In this document: positions 48,206 through 57,529 of the stretch, piece after piece
How positions within the stretch are numbered: the stretch's first letter is position 1
How the letters are laid out: each line of letters opens with the position of its first letter
NCBI RefSeq assembly: GCF_030814475.1
Contig: NZ_JAUSVF010000001.1
Location: forward strand, 386,001 to 450,000
Length of the DNA stretch: 64,000 nt
Source of the DNA: Pararhizobium capsulatum DSM 1112
GTDB lineage: Bacteria > Pseudomonadota > Alphaproteobacteria > Rhizobiales > Rhizobiaceae
Reading direction: 5' to 3'
The notes under the pieces: model-generated
What the model was told of the DNA's origin: nothing
What the model saw: only the letters and a program-made list of their open reading frames with translations
Database searches by the model: none
Position numbers and translations under genes: made by a program

Positions 48206-48850
48206 TCAGGGCTTCCAGCGCAGGAAATTGGAAATCAAGGCGAGGCCGAGCGTCTGGCTTTTTTCTGGGTGGAATTGCGAGCCGGCCTTGTTGCCATTGG
48301 CGACGAAAGCCGTGACCGGACCACCGTAACCGGTGGTGGCGACGAGGTCGTCGGCGTTTTCAGCGGCAAGGTGGTAGGAATGCACGAAATAGGCGTGCAA
48401 TCCATCGGAGCCCGTCGGGATACCTTCAAAAAGCGCGTGCGGACGGGCAAGCGTCAGCGTATTCCAGCCGATCTGCGGGATCTTCAGGGTCGGCGGCGTC
48501 ATCTCGACGACATCGCCCTTGATCCAGCCAAAGCCTTTGGTCGTCTTCTTTTCAAGACCGCGCGAAGACATCAGCTGCATACCGACACAGATGCCGAGGA
48601 ACGGCCGGCCGTGTTTTTCAACAACCTCTTCGATTGCCTGCTGCATGCCGTCGACGGCATCAAGGCCGGCGCGACAATCGGCATAGGCGCCGACCCCCGG
48701 TAGTACGATCCGGTCGGCAGTCGCCACCCGGTCGGCCTTGTCGGTCAGTTCGACCTGGGTATCCAGACCGCCTTCGCGCACGGCCCGTTCGAAGGCCTTT
48801 GTGGCCGAACGAAGGTTGCCCGAGCCGTAGTCGATAATGGCGACGCGCAT
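48206..48850 (-). CDS. hisH: Imidazole glycerol phosphate synthase, glutaminase subunit
   Basis: Class I glutamine amidotransferase feeding ammonia to HisF. 214 residues: nucleophile Cys88 in [10 protein letters not shown], and His and Glu in QFHPEKS, with N-terminal [16 protein letters not shown] 48850 shares its last base with the stop of the DUF2628 gene; longer in-frame starts would run far into that gene. Confidence 0.97.
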   Translation of the reverse strand: MRVAIIDYGSGNLRSATKAFERAVREGGLDTQVELTDKADRVATADRIVLPGVGAYADCRAGLDAVDGMQQAIEEVVEKHGRPFLGICVGMQLMSSRGLEKKTTKGFGWIKGDVVEMTPPTLKIPQIGWNTLTLARPHALFEGIPTGSDGLHAYFVHSYHLAAENADDLVATTGYGGPVTAFVANGNKAGSQFHPEKSQTLGLALISNFLRWKP

Positions 48851-49311
48851 CAGCGTTCTCCATAGGTTTCGAAGAGTCCGAAGGCCGGCGTGCCGGCCTT
48901 GCCATTGTCGGCGCTCTTCAATGCGATTGAGGATGTGGGGGCGACGGGGGCTTCCATCAAGCTGTCTGAGATCGCCTCCGCGGTCGCAAGGTCCGGCGCC
49001 AGGATGATCGAATGCAGCGTCCATCCGGAAGCTTCCAGACGGGCAGCGAGGAAGCGCGGACCTTCCAGTGCAACCAGAAGCTTCACCGCCAGCCCGGCAA
49101 GCAATCCTGGCAGCAGAGCCCTGGGCTCAACACTCGCGGCCGCAATAGCACCCTGGACAATGAAGACGGCAATCCCCGCCAGCCATTGACGCTTGAACAG
49201 CAGCCAGAAGGCCGGAAACACGAAGGCAGGCCAGGAAAATCGGTCCGCGATGAACCGGATATCGTCGGCCGGCTTATCGCCGGGAGAAGTAAAGACCAGA
49301 TAGGACGTCAT
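48850..49311 (-). CDS. DUF2628 small membrane protein inside the his operon
   Basis: Unknown function. 153 residues: a short N-terminal soluble part with [21 protein letters not shown], two or three hydrophobic helices (about 28-88; [45 protein letters not shown]) and a soluble tail with [21 protein letters not shown]. It fits DUF2628. The stop overlaps the hisH start by one base, and it sits 30 bp after hisB, so it is co-translated with the histidine genes. Confidence 0.85.
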   Translation of the reverse strand: MTSYLVFTSPGDKPADDIRFIADRFSWPAFVFPAFWLLFKRQWLAGIAVFIVQGAIAAASVEPRALLPGLLAGLAVKLLVALEGPRFLAARLEASGWTLHSIILAPDLATAEAISDSLMEAPVAPTSSIALKSADNGKAGTPAFGLFETYGER

Positions 49312-49341
49312 GAGCGGCTGCTCACTTTCGCTGGTTGCCGG

Positions 49342-49950
49342 TCAGACCAGAGTTCCCTTGGTGGAGGGGACACGGCCTGCCTGGCGTGGATCAATCTCTG
49401 TCGCCACGCGCAGAACGCGAGCGACGGCCTTGAAGCAGGTTTCGGAGATATGATGGTTGTTGGCGCCGTAAATGTTCTGCACATGCAGCGTGATGCCGGC
49501 GTGCTGGGCGAGCGCGTTGAAGAATTCGCGCACCAGCTCGGTGTCGAAGGTGCCGATCTTCGGTGCGGAAAAGTCGACATTCCAGACGAGGAACGGCCGT
49601 CCGGAGAGATCCACGGCGGCCTTGGTCATCGTTTCGTCCATCGCAAGATCGAGGGAGGCATAACGAGTGATGCCGCGACGATCGCCAAGTGCCTTGGAGA
49701 TCGCCTGGCCGATGGCGATACCGGTGTCTTCTACGGTGTGGTGGTCGTCGACATGCAGGTCACCCTCGGCAACGATGTCCATGTCGATCAGAGAATGGCG
49801 GGAAAGCTGGTCCAGCATATGGTCAAAGAAGCCGACTCCCGTGGATATCCGGGACGTCCCCGTACCGTCGATATTGACGGATACGGTCACCGACGTCTCG
49901 TTCGTCTTGCGCGAAACGCTGCCGGTGCGGCTGGTCTTTTCCTCTGCCAT
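49342..49950 (-). CDS. hisB: Imidazoleglycerol-phosphate dehydratase
   Basis: Dehydrates IGP to imidazole acetol phosphate in a manganese-containing 24-mer. 202 residues, dehydratase domain only. Visible are the metal motifs [15 protein letters not shown] and [12 protein letters not shown] plus [19 protein letters not shown] 49950 ([10 protein letters not shown]) is preferred; a start at 50001 would add 17 unrelated residues. First gene of the his-coaA operon, divergent from hslV. Confidence 0.96.
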   Translation of the reverse strand: MAEEKTSRTGSVSRKTNETSVTVSVNIDGTGTSRISTGVGFFDHMLDQLSRHSLIDMDIVAEGDLHVDDHHTVEDTGIAIGQAISKALGDRRGITRYASLDLAMDETMTKAAVDLSGRPFLVWNVDFSAPKIGTFDTELVREFFNALAQHAGITLHVQNIYGANNHHISETCFKAVARVLRVATEIDPRQAGRVPSTKGTLV

Positions 49951-50162
49951 CAGGCTCTCTCCGTGGGAAACAGAGCCGCTCCATATCAGGCCGCACACCA
50001 AATATCCAGAAGCCCGGCGGTGATTCTGAAGCGGTGAAAGCTGTTACGCCACAAGTGGTTTGTTCCGGAGGGCGCTCCCTATTTGCAATCGGAAAAACCG
50101 CTCTTACATAGAACGCAACAATCCCCCTCAACGCCCGGTTCTCCGGGCCAAAAGGTACCCAC

Positions 50163-50723
50163 ATGAGTGAACAAAATCCTTACGGAACCATGCATGCGAC
50201 CACGATCATCACCGTGCGCAAGGGCGGGCAGGTGGTCATGGCCGGCGACGGCCAGGTCAGTCTCGGCCAGACCGTGATGAAGGGCAACGCCCGCAAGGTG
50301 CGCCGTCTTGGCAAGGGTGATGTCATCGCCGGATTTGCCGGCGCCACCGCCGATGCCTTTACCCTCCTCGAACGCCTCGAAGCCAAGCTGGAGCAATATC
50401 CCGACCAGCTGATGCGCGCCGCCGTCGAGCTCGCCAAGGACTGGCGCACCAACAAATATCTGCGCAATCTCGAGGCGATGATGCTTGTTGCCGACAAGTC
50501 GATCACGCTCGCCATCACCGGCAATGGTGATGTTCTGGAACCGGAACATGGCACGATCGCCATCGGCTCGGGCGGCAACTATGCCTATGCCGCAGCCCGC
50601 GCCCTGATGGATACTGACAAGACGGCGGAAGAAATTGCCCGCCGGGCGATGGAGATCGCCGGTGACATCTGCGTCTATACCAACGGCAATATCGTCGTGG
50701 AGACGCTGGATGCCAGCGCTTGA
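50163..50723 (+). CDS. hslV: ATP-dependent protease HslVU, peptidase subunit
   Basis: Proteasome-like dodecameric peptidase of the heat-shock protease. 186 residues; the catalytic Thr13 is exposed after removal of a 12-residue propeptide ending MHA, and [30 protein letters not shown] and DICVYTN are conserved. It is 66 bp before hslU, with no inserted gene between them. Confidence 0.97.
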   Translation: MSEQNPYGTMHATTIITVRKGGQVVMAGDGQVSLGQTVMKGNARKVRRLGKGDVIAGFAGATADAFTLLERLEAKLEQYPDQLMRAAVELAKDWRTNKYLRNLEAMMLVADKSITLAITGNGDVLEPEHGTIAIGSGGNYAYAAARALMDTDKTAEEIARRAMEIAGDICVYTNGNIVVETLDASA

Positions 50724-50789
50724 GCGTCTGGCGCGCAGAATCTGAACCAATTCCAGCCAGAACGGCTGTCCCAAGGAACTGAACATCCC

Positions 50790-52097
50790 ATGACAACATT
50801 TTCCCCCCGCGAAATCGTGTCGGAGCTCGACCGGTTCATCATCGGCCAGCATGATGCCAAGCGCGCCGTCGCGATCGCGCTGCGCAACCGCTGGCGTCGC
50901 CAGCAGCTTTCAGACGAGCTGCGCGACGAAGTCATGCCGAAGAACATCCTGATGATCGGCCCGACCGGCGTCGGCAAGACGGAAATCTCCCGCCGCCTCG
51001 CCAAGCTCGCTGGCGCGCCTTTCATCAAGGTCGAAGCGACGAAATTCACCGAGGTCGGTTATGTCGGCCGCGATGTCGAGCAGATCGTGCGCGATCTGGT
51101 CGAGGTCGGCATCGGCCTGGTGCGCGAGAAGAAGCGTGCCGAGGTGAAGGCCAAGGCGCATCAGAATGCGGAAGAGCGTGTGCTGGATGCGCTGGTCGGC
51201 GCAACGGCTTCACCCGCCACCCGCGACAGTTTCCGCAAGAAGCTGCGTGCCAACGAGATCGACGACAAGGAAATCGATATCGAAGTGGCCGATGCCGGGA
51301 CGCCCGGAGGCGGCTTCGAGATCCCCGGCATGCCCGGTGCCAATATCGGCGTGCTCAACCTGTCGGAAATGTTCGGCAAGGCCATGGGCGGCCGTACCAA
51401 AAAGGTGCGCACAACCGTCAAGGACAGCTATAATGTGCTGATCAACGACGAATCCGACAAGCTGCTCGACAACGAGCAGATCCAGCGCGAAGCGATCCGC
51501 TCCGCCGAGAACGACGGCATCGTCTTCCTTGACGAGATCGACAAGATTGCCGCCCGCGATGGAGGCATGGGTGCCGGCGTTTCACGCGAAGGCGTGCAGC
51601 GAGACCTGTTGCCGCTGGTCGAAGGCACCACGGTTGCCACCAAATACGGGCCGGTGAAGACGGATCACATCCTCTTCATCGCGTCCGGTGCGTTCCATGT
51701 GTCGAAGCCATCGGATCTGCTGCCGGAACTGCAGGGCCGCCTGCCGATCCGGGTTGAACTCAAGGCCCTCACCAAGGAAGATTTTCGCCGCATCCTGACG
51801 GAAACCGAAGCGAGCCTGATCCGCCAGTACATCGCACTTCTTGACACCGAAGGCGTTGAGCTGACCTTCACCGACGACGCGCTCGATGCGCTCGCCGACG
51901 TCGCGGTCAAGCTCAACTCCAGTGTCGAGAACATCGGTGCACGGCGTCTGCAGACGGTAATGGAGCGCGTGCTAGACGACATTTCCTTCGTCGCGCCCGA
52001 CAAATCCGGGGAAAAGCTGACCATCGATGCGGAATATGTTCAAAAGCATGTCGGCGACCTCGCGGCCAATACCGACCTGTCGCGTTATATATTGTGA
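50790..52097 (+). CDS. hslU: ATP-dependent protease HslVU, ATPase subunit
   Basis: AAA+ unfoldase that feeds substrates into HslV. 435 residues: N-terminal [16 protein letters not shown], Walker [16 protein letters not shown] (about 57-71), the I-domain (about 110-240) with [12 protein letters not shown] as Walker B, sensor FIASGAFH, and the C-terminal [11 protein letters not shown] with tail DLSRYIL, which docks into HslV. Confidence 0.97.
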   Translation: MTTFSPREIVSELDRFIIGQHDAKRAVAIALRNRWRRQQLSDELRDEVMPKNILMIGPTGVGKTEISRRLAKLAGAPFIKVEATKFTEVGYVGRDVEQIVRDLVEVGIGLVREKKRAEVKAKAHQNAEERVLDALVGATASPATRDSFRKKLRANEIDDKEIDIEVADAGTPGGGFEIPGMPGANIGVLNLSEMFGKAMGGRTKKVRTTVKDSYNVLINDESDKLLDNEQIQREAIRSAENDGIVFLDEIDKIAARDGGMGAGVSREGVQRDLLPLVEGTTVATKYGPVKTDHILFIASGAFHVSKPSDLLPELQGRLPIRVELKALTKEDFRRILTETEASLIRQYIALLDTEGVELTFTDDALDALADVAVKLNSSVENIGARRLQTVMERVLDDISFVAPDKSGEKLTIDAEYVQKHVGDLAANTDLSRYIL

Positions 52098-52107
52098 CAT
52101 TTCCGGC

Positions 52108-52176
52108 ACCGGGCGGATCAGATGCCCGGTCCGATTTTTGAAGAAGGCGCTTGTCATCCGGCAGGCGCCTTCTTTA
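52108..52176 (+). terminator. Tandem terminators after hslU
   Basis: Hairpin 1: 7-bp stem (52108-52114 with 52124-52130) then five T. Hairpin 2: perfect 10-bp stem (52141-52150 with 52165-52174) then T. Confidence 0.85.
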
Positions 52177-52288
52177 TTCATAGCTCATGCTATGAGGGAC
52201 GTGGGCGATGTCGGCATGATTCCGACATGATTTTGCCGCATGCGTCCAACGCCTGCCGGGGCGGTCCAGGGCAGGGGATCAGAGGAAG

Positions 52289-53242
52289 ATGATCGTGCGT
52301 TCCATTCTCGCAATGCTTCTCGTTTCAGTTCTGGCGCTGGCAAGTGTCGAGGCGCATGCCGATGTCCGTCGCATGCGGGAGGGAAACCGCAACGTCGAGC
52401 AGCCGACTGTGCCGGGCGCTTCCGTGCGCCGCACCAAGGCGGGCAAAACCTCTTTCGATGCGAAATACGAGAAGGTGCATCGGCTGCTCGCGAGCGACCG
52501 CAAGCTAATGAGCAAGATCAAATCGACAGCGGCTGCCTATGGCATTGATCCGATCCACATGATCGGCGCGATCGTCGGCGAGCATACTTATAATGTCGAT
52601 GCCTACGACCGGCTGCAGTCCTATTATGTCAAGGCGGCTGCCTATGCCGGCAATAGTTTCCGCTTTGGCTACCAGGACGAGACCGTTGCCCAGTTCGTGG
52701 CGCGGCCGCAATTTGCCGAATGCCAGGGCAAGAAAAGCTCCTATGCGCTCTGGAGCTGCCGCGAAAATGTTTGGGAACAGGATTTCCGCGGCAAGAATGT
52801 CGGCGGCATCTCTTATCCTAACAATCGTTTCAGCGCCGTGTTCTTCCAGCCCTTTTTCGCCGGCCAGACCTTTGGTCTCGGCCAGATCAATCCGCTGACG
52901 GCGCTGATGCTGACCGACATGGTTTCGCGCGTTTCGGGTTACCCGCGGCTGGACGAGAATGATGCGGCCGGTGTTTACCAGGCAATTATGGACCCCGACC
53001 AGTCGCTTGCCTATATGGCAGCGTCGATCCGCCATTCGATCGATGCCTACAAGTCGATCGCCGGCGTCGATATATCAGACAATCCAGGCATCACCTCGAC
53101 ACTGTATAATGTCGGAAACCCGGATCAGCGGGCTGCGACCTTTGCAGCAAAGCGCAAGAGCGGCGGTGCCGACTGGCCGGAAGAAAATTATTACGGCTGG
53201 CTGGTCAACGACAAGCTCGCGGAACTGCGCGCACTGCTCTAG
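52289..53242 (+). CDS. DUF1402 family exported protein, lysozyme-like fold suspected
   Basis: 317 residues with a signal peptide ending around Ala-His-Ala near residue 24. The mature part has GAIVGEHTYNVDAYDR, with a glutamate placed like the catalytic Glu of lytic transglycosylases, and FGLGQINPLTALMLTD, which resembles the GLMQ-NP-TA motif of that fold. An NVGNPDQRA stretch follows. The DUF1402 family has no established activity that I know; a cell wall role is inference. It is 51 bp upstream of the P450 gene on the same strand. Confidence 0.8.
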   Translation: MIVRSILAMLLVSVLALASVEAHADVRRMREGNRNVEQPTVPGASVRRTKAGKTSFDAKYEKVHRLLASDRKLMSKIKSTAAAYGIDPIHMIGAIVGEHTYNVDAYDRLQSYYVKAAAYAGNSFRFGYQDETVAQFVARPQFAECQGKKSSYALWSCRENVWEQDFRGKNVGGISYPNNRFSAVFFQPFFAGQTFGLGQINPLTALMLTDMVSRVSGYPRLDENDAAGVYQAIMDPDQSLAYMAASIRHSIDAYKSIAGVDISDNPGITSTLYNVGNPDQRAATFAAKRKSGGADWPEENYYGWLVNDKLAELRALL

Positions 53243-53293
53243 CGTTTTTGGAGATCCAACTCCTGACAGGGCGCTGGGGCACGCGGAGATAAG

Positions 53294-54688
53294 ATGGACA
53301 AGCGACCTGATCCCTTTGAACCGCCGGCTCCTGCAATGCGGGCAAGGTTGCTGACGCGGCTGGAAGTCATCCGCACCGTGCTGCGCAATCCGTTGGAGCT
53401 CTGGGGCGAGCCGTCCTACACGCTGCCCTGGATCGAGACGAAGTTCTTCAACCAGCGCACCCTGATCGTCAACGATCCCGATCTCATCCGCTATATCCTC
53501 GTCGAGAATGCCTCGAATTACGAGATGTCACAGGTTCGCCGGCTTATCCTGAGGCCGATCCTGCGCGATGGCTTGCTGACGGCCGAGGGTGAAGTCTGGA
53601 AGCGATCCCGCAAGGCGATGGCGCCGGTGTTCACGCCGCGCCACGCTCACGGTTTTGCAGCCCAGATGCTGGCGAAAACCGAGGAGTATGCCACGCGCTA
53701 TGAGGAGCCGGCGCGCGACGGGGGCGTCGTCAATATCGCGACCGATATGACCGAACTTACCTTCGAAGTTCTCTCCGAAACCCTGTTTTCCGGCCAGATC
53801 GCCACCGAGACGGAAGGGTTTGCCGATAGCGTCGATCAGCTGTTGCACCGCATGGGCCGGGTCGATCCCATGGACATCATGCTTGCGCCAACATGGGTGC
53901 CGCGGCTGACCCGGATCGGAGGGCGCAAGGTCATGGCGCGCTTCTACGGCATCGTCTACGACACGATGGATCGGCGTCGCACGTTGATGAAGACGGAGCC
54001 TGAAAGTGTTCCGCGGGACTTCCTCACCTTGCTTCTGGAGCTTGAAGGTCCCGGCGGCCTTTCGACGGAAGAGATCGCCGACAATATCCTGACCTTCATC
54101 GGCGCCGGCCACGAGACGACGGCACGGGCACTCGCCTGGACATTCTATTGCGTCGCCAATGCCCCGCATGTGCGACAAGCGATGGAGGATGAAATCGATA
54201 CCGTGCTCGCAGAGGGTGCCGAGCCGGTCGAGTGGCTGGAGCGGATGCCGAACGTTCGTGCCGCCTTCGAGGAGGCGATGCGGCTTTATCCGCCGGCGCC
54301 CTCCATTAACCGTGCAGCCATAGAAGACGATCAATGGACGTCGAAATCGGGCGAAACCGTCGTCATTCCCAAAGGCATCTCCGTTCTCGTGATGCCGTGG
54401 ACGCTGCACCGGCACACGCTCTATTGGGATCGTCCGCGCGCGTTCATGCCGGAGCGTTTCCTGCCTGGCAATCGCGAGAAGCTGCATCGTTTCCAGTATC
54501 TGCCCTTCGGTGCCGGCCCGCGTATCTGTATCGGCGCAACCTTCGCCCTGCAGGAAGCGGTGATTGCGCTGGCCGTCCTGATGAAGCGCTATCGTTTCGA
54601 TAGGACGCCGGAGACCAATCCCTGGCCGATCCAGCGGCTGACGACCCAGCCTAGGGGCGGCCTGCCGCTGCGGGTGACGGCTCGCTGA
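53294..54688 (+). CDS. Cytochrome P450
   Basis: Heme monooxygenase of 464 residues, soluble, without a membrane anchor. The I-helix oxygen-binding GAGHETTA, the K-helix EEAMRLYPPAP (ExxR) and the heme loop YLPFGAGPRICIG with axial Cys412 are intact. The text is of the CYP4/CYP102-like fatty-acid-type class, but substrate and redox partner are unknown; no ferredoxin or reductase gene is adjacent. Its last 38 bp overlap the 3' end of the opposing gene. Start ATG 53294 with GGAGAT upstream. Confidence 0.93.
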   Translation: MDKRPDPFEPPAPAMRARLLTRLEVIRTVLRNPLELWGEPSYTLPWIETKFFNQRTLIVNDPDLIRYILVENASNYEMSQVRRLILRPILRDGLLTAEGEVWKRSRKAMAPVFTPRHAHGFAAQMLAKTEEYATRYEEPARDGGVVNIATDMTELTFEVLSETLFSGQIATETEGFADSVDQLLHRMGRVDPMDIMLAPTWVPRLTRIGGRKVMARFYGIVYDTMDRRRTLMKTEPESVPRDFLTLLLELEGPGGLSTEEIADNILTFIGAGHETTARALAWTFYCVANAPHVRQAMEDEIDTVLAEGAEPVEWLERMPNVRAAFEEAMRLYPPAPSINRAAIEDDQWTSKSGETVVIPKGISVLVMPWTLHRHTLYWDRPRAFMPERFLPGNREKLHRFQYLPFGAGPRICIGATFALQEAVIALAVLMKRYRFDRTPETNPWPIQRLTTQPRGGLPLRVTAR

Positions 54689-55262
54689 AGCTCTTGCCCG
54701 GCGCCTGTTCCTGTACAGCCTTGACGGGACTGTCGGCCGGCTGTGGCTGCGGCAGGATCTTGCTCGGTTTCTTGATCGTCTTGATCTGGGCGCAGGTTGC
54801 ATCGCCGACATTGTCGCACGGCTTGTAGACGACGATCTCGCTGCCGGCACCATCGTCCCAGACGACCTGGATGGTGAGGGTTTTCGCCTCGCCGCCGGGC
54901 AGGGAGATATAGATGTATTTGTTTGTCGGGTCGTCCGGCAGGTTGAAGGGGACCTGCGGATTGCATTCGCCGAGCGGCATGCGCTGGTCGAGCAGGTCTG
55001 AATTCACGGAGTAGCGGATTTCCGATAGCCGGCAGTGCATCGTCTGTAGCGTGGTGAAATAGATCAGCTGCTTGCCATCATAATTACGAAACTGCACCCA
55101 GCCCGTCGGCTTGTTGGCGTCGAGCATCGCCTTGTAGATGGAAACATCGGGTAGGACCGGCTTGTACTCGTCCTCGTCGCTTTCCTGCGCCAGACCTGTG
55201 GATGTGAGGAGAAGAACACCGAAGAAGGCTGCAAAGGGCGCTGGCATTGGGAAACGACGCAT
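54651..55262 (-). CDS. Exported protein of unknown function
   Basis: 203 residues with a signal peptide (MRRFPMPAPFAAFFGVLLLT, cleavage near GLAQ). The mature region carries four cysteines, two probable pairs (HCRL and GECN, then PCDN and TCAQ), in a mostly beta pattern, and a Pro/Gln-rich tail from about residue 165. It recalls invasion-associated locus B proteins in layout, but I see no convincing match. The start has AGGAG seven bases upstream. The C-terminal 12 codons overlap the end of the P450 gene on the other strand. Confidence 0.78.
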   Translation of the reverse strand: MRRFPMPAPFAAFFGVLLLTSTGLAQESDEDEYKPVLPDVSIYKAMLDANKPTGWVQFRNYDGKQLIYFTTLQTMHCRLSEIRYSVNSDLLDQRMPLGECNPQVPFNLPDDPTNKYIYISLPGGEAKTLTIQVVWDDGAGSEIVVYKPCDNVGDATCAQIKTIKKPSKILPQPQPADSPVKAVQEQAPGKSFSEPSPAAAGRP

Positions 55263-55419
55263 GCGGCAACTCCTGGTTCAGGAACAGCTTTTCAGTGTTG
55301 TGGTGCGCCTTGGCTGTGTCGCCTGCACGATAGCCTTGACCCCCAATATGTCCTATCACCTTCGGGACTTTGTTTGAAGCGGTGCCGCGCGCCGCGCTTC
55401 CTGACGGAATGGGCGTTTC

Positions 55420-57420
55420 TTGAGCGATCATCTTCTTCTCGGCATCGATACTGGCGGAACCTATACCGACGCCGTTCTCTTCACCGAAACCCATGGCGTC
55501 GTTGCGAAAGCCAAGTCGCTGACCACGCGCCATGATCTGGCCGTCGGCATTTCCGGCGCTGTCGAAGCGGTGCTGCGGGCGTCTGGAACGGATGTGGGGG
55601 CGATCAGTCTCGTCTCCCTCTCGACCACGCTTGCCACCAATGCACTGGTCGAAGGGCAGGGCGGACGGGCCGGCCTTGTGATGATCGGCTTCGGGCCGGA
55701 CGACCTGAAGCGTGATGGACTGCAGGAAGCGCTTGGCAGTGATCCCGTAATCTTCCTGCCCGGCGGCCACAACGTGCATGGCGGCGAAACCCTGCTCGAT
55801 ATGAGCGCTCTGGACGGGGCGTTACCGCAATTGGCAAACGAGGTTTCCTCTTTTGCCATTGCCGGCTACTTTGCGGTCCGCAATCCCTCCCACGAGCAGA
55901 GGGTGCGCGACCGCATTCGCGAGGTCTCGCATCTGCCGGTGACCTGCAGCCATGAACTGACCTCCAAACTCGGCGGGCCGCGACGCGCGTTGACGACGCT
56001 GCTCAATGCCCGCCTCGTCTCGATGATCGACCGGCTGATCGGCTCCTGCGAGGATTTCCTTAAAGAGCGTGGCATCGAAGCGCCAATGATGGTGGTGCGT
56101 GGCGATGGCGCATTGATTTCGGCAGCGGAAGCGCGATTGCGGCCGATCGAGACGATTCTTTCAGGCCCGGCCGCAAGCCTCGTGGGAGCGCGTTATCTGA
56201 CAGGTCTCGATGATGCCGTCGTCTCCGACATCGGCGGCACGACGACCGATGTCGCGACGCTTGCCGAAGGAAGGCCGCGGCTGGATGAGGAAGGCGCCGT
56301 CGTCGGCGGTTTCCGCACGATGGTCGAGGCGGTCGCTATGCGCACCTTCGGGCTTGGCGGCGATTCAGAGGTCCGTATCGACGATCGCGGTCTTGTCGCC
56401 GGTATCACGCTTGGTCCCCGTCGATTCCTGCCGCTCAGCCTCGCGGCGGTGGAACACGAGGCGGCGGTGATCGGCGTCCTCGAAAAGCAGCTTCGGTCGC
56501 CCCATGTCGGCCGCCACGATGGCAAACTTGCCGTGCGCACCGGCTTGCCGGATCATCTGGCAACAGGGCTGATGTCGCAGCAGCAGGCGCTCTACGAGCG
56601 GATCGGCTCCATCCCCGTCGCGCTGGAAAGCCTGCTGACGAGTACGCCGCAGCGGGCGACGCTCGACAGGCTCGTCGAACGTGGTCTCGTCCATATCTGT
56701 GGCCTGACGCCGTCCGATGCCATGCATGTACTCGGCCGCCAGAGCCAATGGAACGGCGAAGCAGCCCGGCTCGGCGCTGAGCTTGCCGCCCGCATCAAGG
56801 ATGGGCAGGGGCGGCCGGTTGCGGCGTCCGCAGAGGATATGGCCGAAAAGATCGCCGCCCGGCTGACGCGACAGTCTGCTGAAGTCATTCTGTCGAGCTG
56901 TCTTGCCGAGGATGGCGCCGCGGTAGATCCTGCCGTTTCACTCGCGGTCGATCGGGCATTGAAACGAACCCCGGGCATTGTGCGCTTCTCCCTGGAACTC
57001 GATCGCCCGCTGGTCGGTCTCGGTGCCTCGGCGCCGGTTTATTATCCTGATATAGCAGAGATGCTTGGCGCTCAGTCCATCATTCCCGCCGATGCCGGCG
57101 TTGCCAATGCGGTTGGTGCCGTCGTCGGCCAGATCCGCGCATCGGCCGCCGCCTTCGTCACGGTGCAGGAAGAGGGGATTTTTGTGGTCAACGGTGCCGG
57201 CGAAATGGCGCGCTTCCTGGATGAGGAAAAGGCTTTCGCGGAAGCGCGGCGGCGGGTGGAGGCGGCAGCTCTGGATGCGGCGCAGCGCAACGGCGCCGAA
57301 AGCCCCGCTGTCATGGTGACGGAAGACATCGCCGCGCCCGAGATCGAAGGTAGCCGGAAACTTATCGAGGCTCGGTTCGTCGCCGTCGCCAGCGGCCGGC
57401 CGCGAATTGCCCACCACTGA
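55420..57420 (+). CDS. Hydantoinase/oxoprolinase family protein, HyuA-type, without HyuB
   Basis: ATP-dependent cyclic amide hydrolase or acetone-carboxylase-type subunit, 666 residues, of the actin-like ATPase fold: [15 protein letters not shown] at the N-terminus, [14 protein letters not shown], the phosphate loop [13 protein letters not shown] (about 270) and GPAASLVGA. Such A subunits normally pair with a HyuB-type subunit next door; none is seen here. Translation appears to start at TTG 55420 with only a weak GGAATGGG ribosome site, so the start is moderately sure. Substrate unknown. Confidence 0.85.
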   Translation: MSDHLLLGIDTGGTYTDAVLFTETHGVVAKAKSLTTRHDLAVGISGAVEAVLRASGTDVGAISLVSLSTTLATNALVEGQGGRAGLVMIGFGPDDLKRDGLQEALGSDPVIFLPGGHNVHGGETLLDMSALDGALPQLANEVSSFAIAGYFAVRNPSHEQRVRDRIREVSHLPVTCSHELTSKLGGPRRALTTLLNARLVSMIDRLIGSCEDFLKERGIEAPMMVVRGDGALISAAEARLRPIETILSGPAASLVGARYLTGLDDAVVSDIGGTTTDVATLAEGRPRLDEEGAVVGGFRTMVEAVAMRTFGLGGDSEVRIDDRGLVAGITLGPRRFLPLSLAAVEHEAAVIGVLEKQLRSPHVGRHDGKLAVRTGLPDHLATGLMSQQQALYERIGSIPVALESLLTSTPQRATLDRLVERGLVHICGLTPSDAMHVLGRQSQWNGEAARLGAELAARIKDGQGRPVAASAEDMAEKIAARLTRQSAEVILSSCLAEDGAAVDPAVSLAVDRALKRTPGIVRFSLELDRPLVGLGASAPVYYPDIAEMLGAQSIIPADAGVANAVGAVVGQIRASAAAFVTVQEEGIFVVNGAGEMARFLDEEKAFAEARRRVEAAALDAAQRNGAESPAVMVTEDIAAPEIEGSRKLIEARFVAVASGRPRIAHH

Positions 57421-57424
57421 TTTA

Positions 57425-57437
57425 TTCCCTCAGGGAA
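57425..57437. promoter_or_regulatory. 13-bp palindrome upstream of glcB
   Basis: TTCCCT-C-AGGGAA, perfect 6-bp arms around one base, about 95 bp before the glcB ATG. A TTGACA hexamer follows at 57462-57467, but no good -10 box is placed behind it. Confidence 0.35.
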
Positions 57438-57529
57438 ATAATTCTTCGCATTTTCGCGGAATTGACAGCTTGGCAAAGCATGAGAGACTGCGGCCTCATA
57501 TTTTTCAGAAGACTAGCAGGGAGAAGGCC

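Noticed and set aside
49951..50162. Sigma-32 promoter upstream of hslV
   Set aside because: A CCTATTT at 50078 resembles a -10 element, but no CTTG-type -35 lies at the right spacing.
54651..55262. Invasion-associated locus B (IalB) assignment
   Set aside because: Signal peptide and cysteine pairs are compatible, but the characteristic IalB sequence was not evident, so it is left as unknown.
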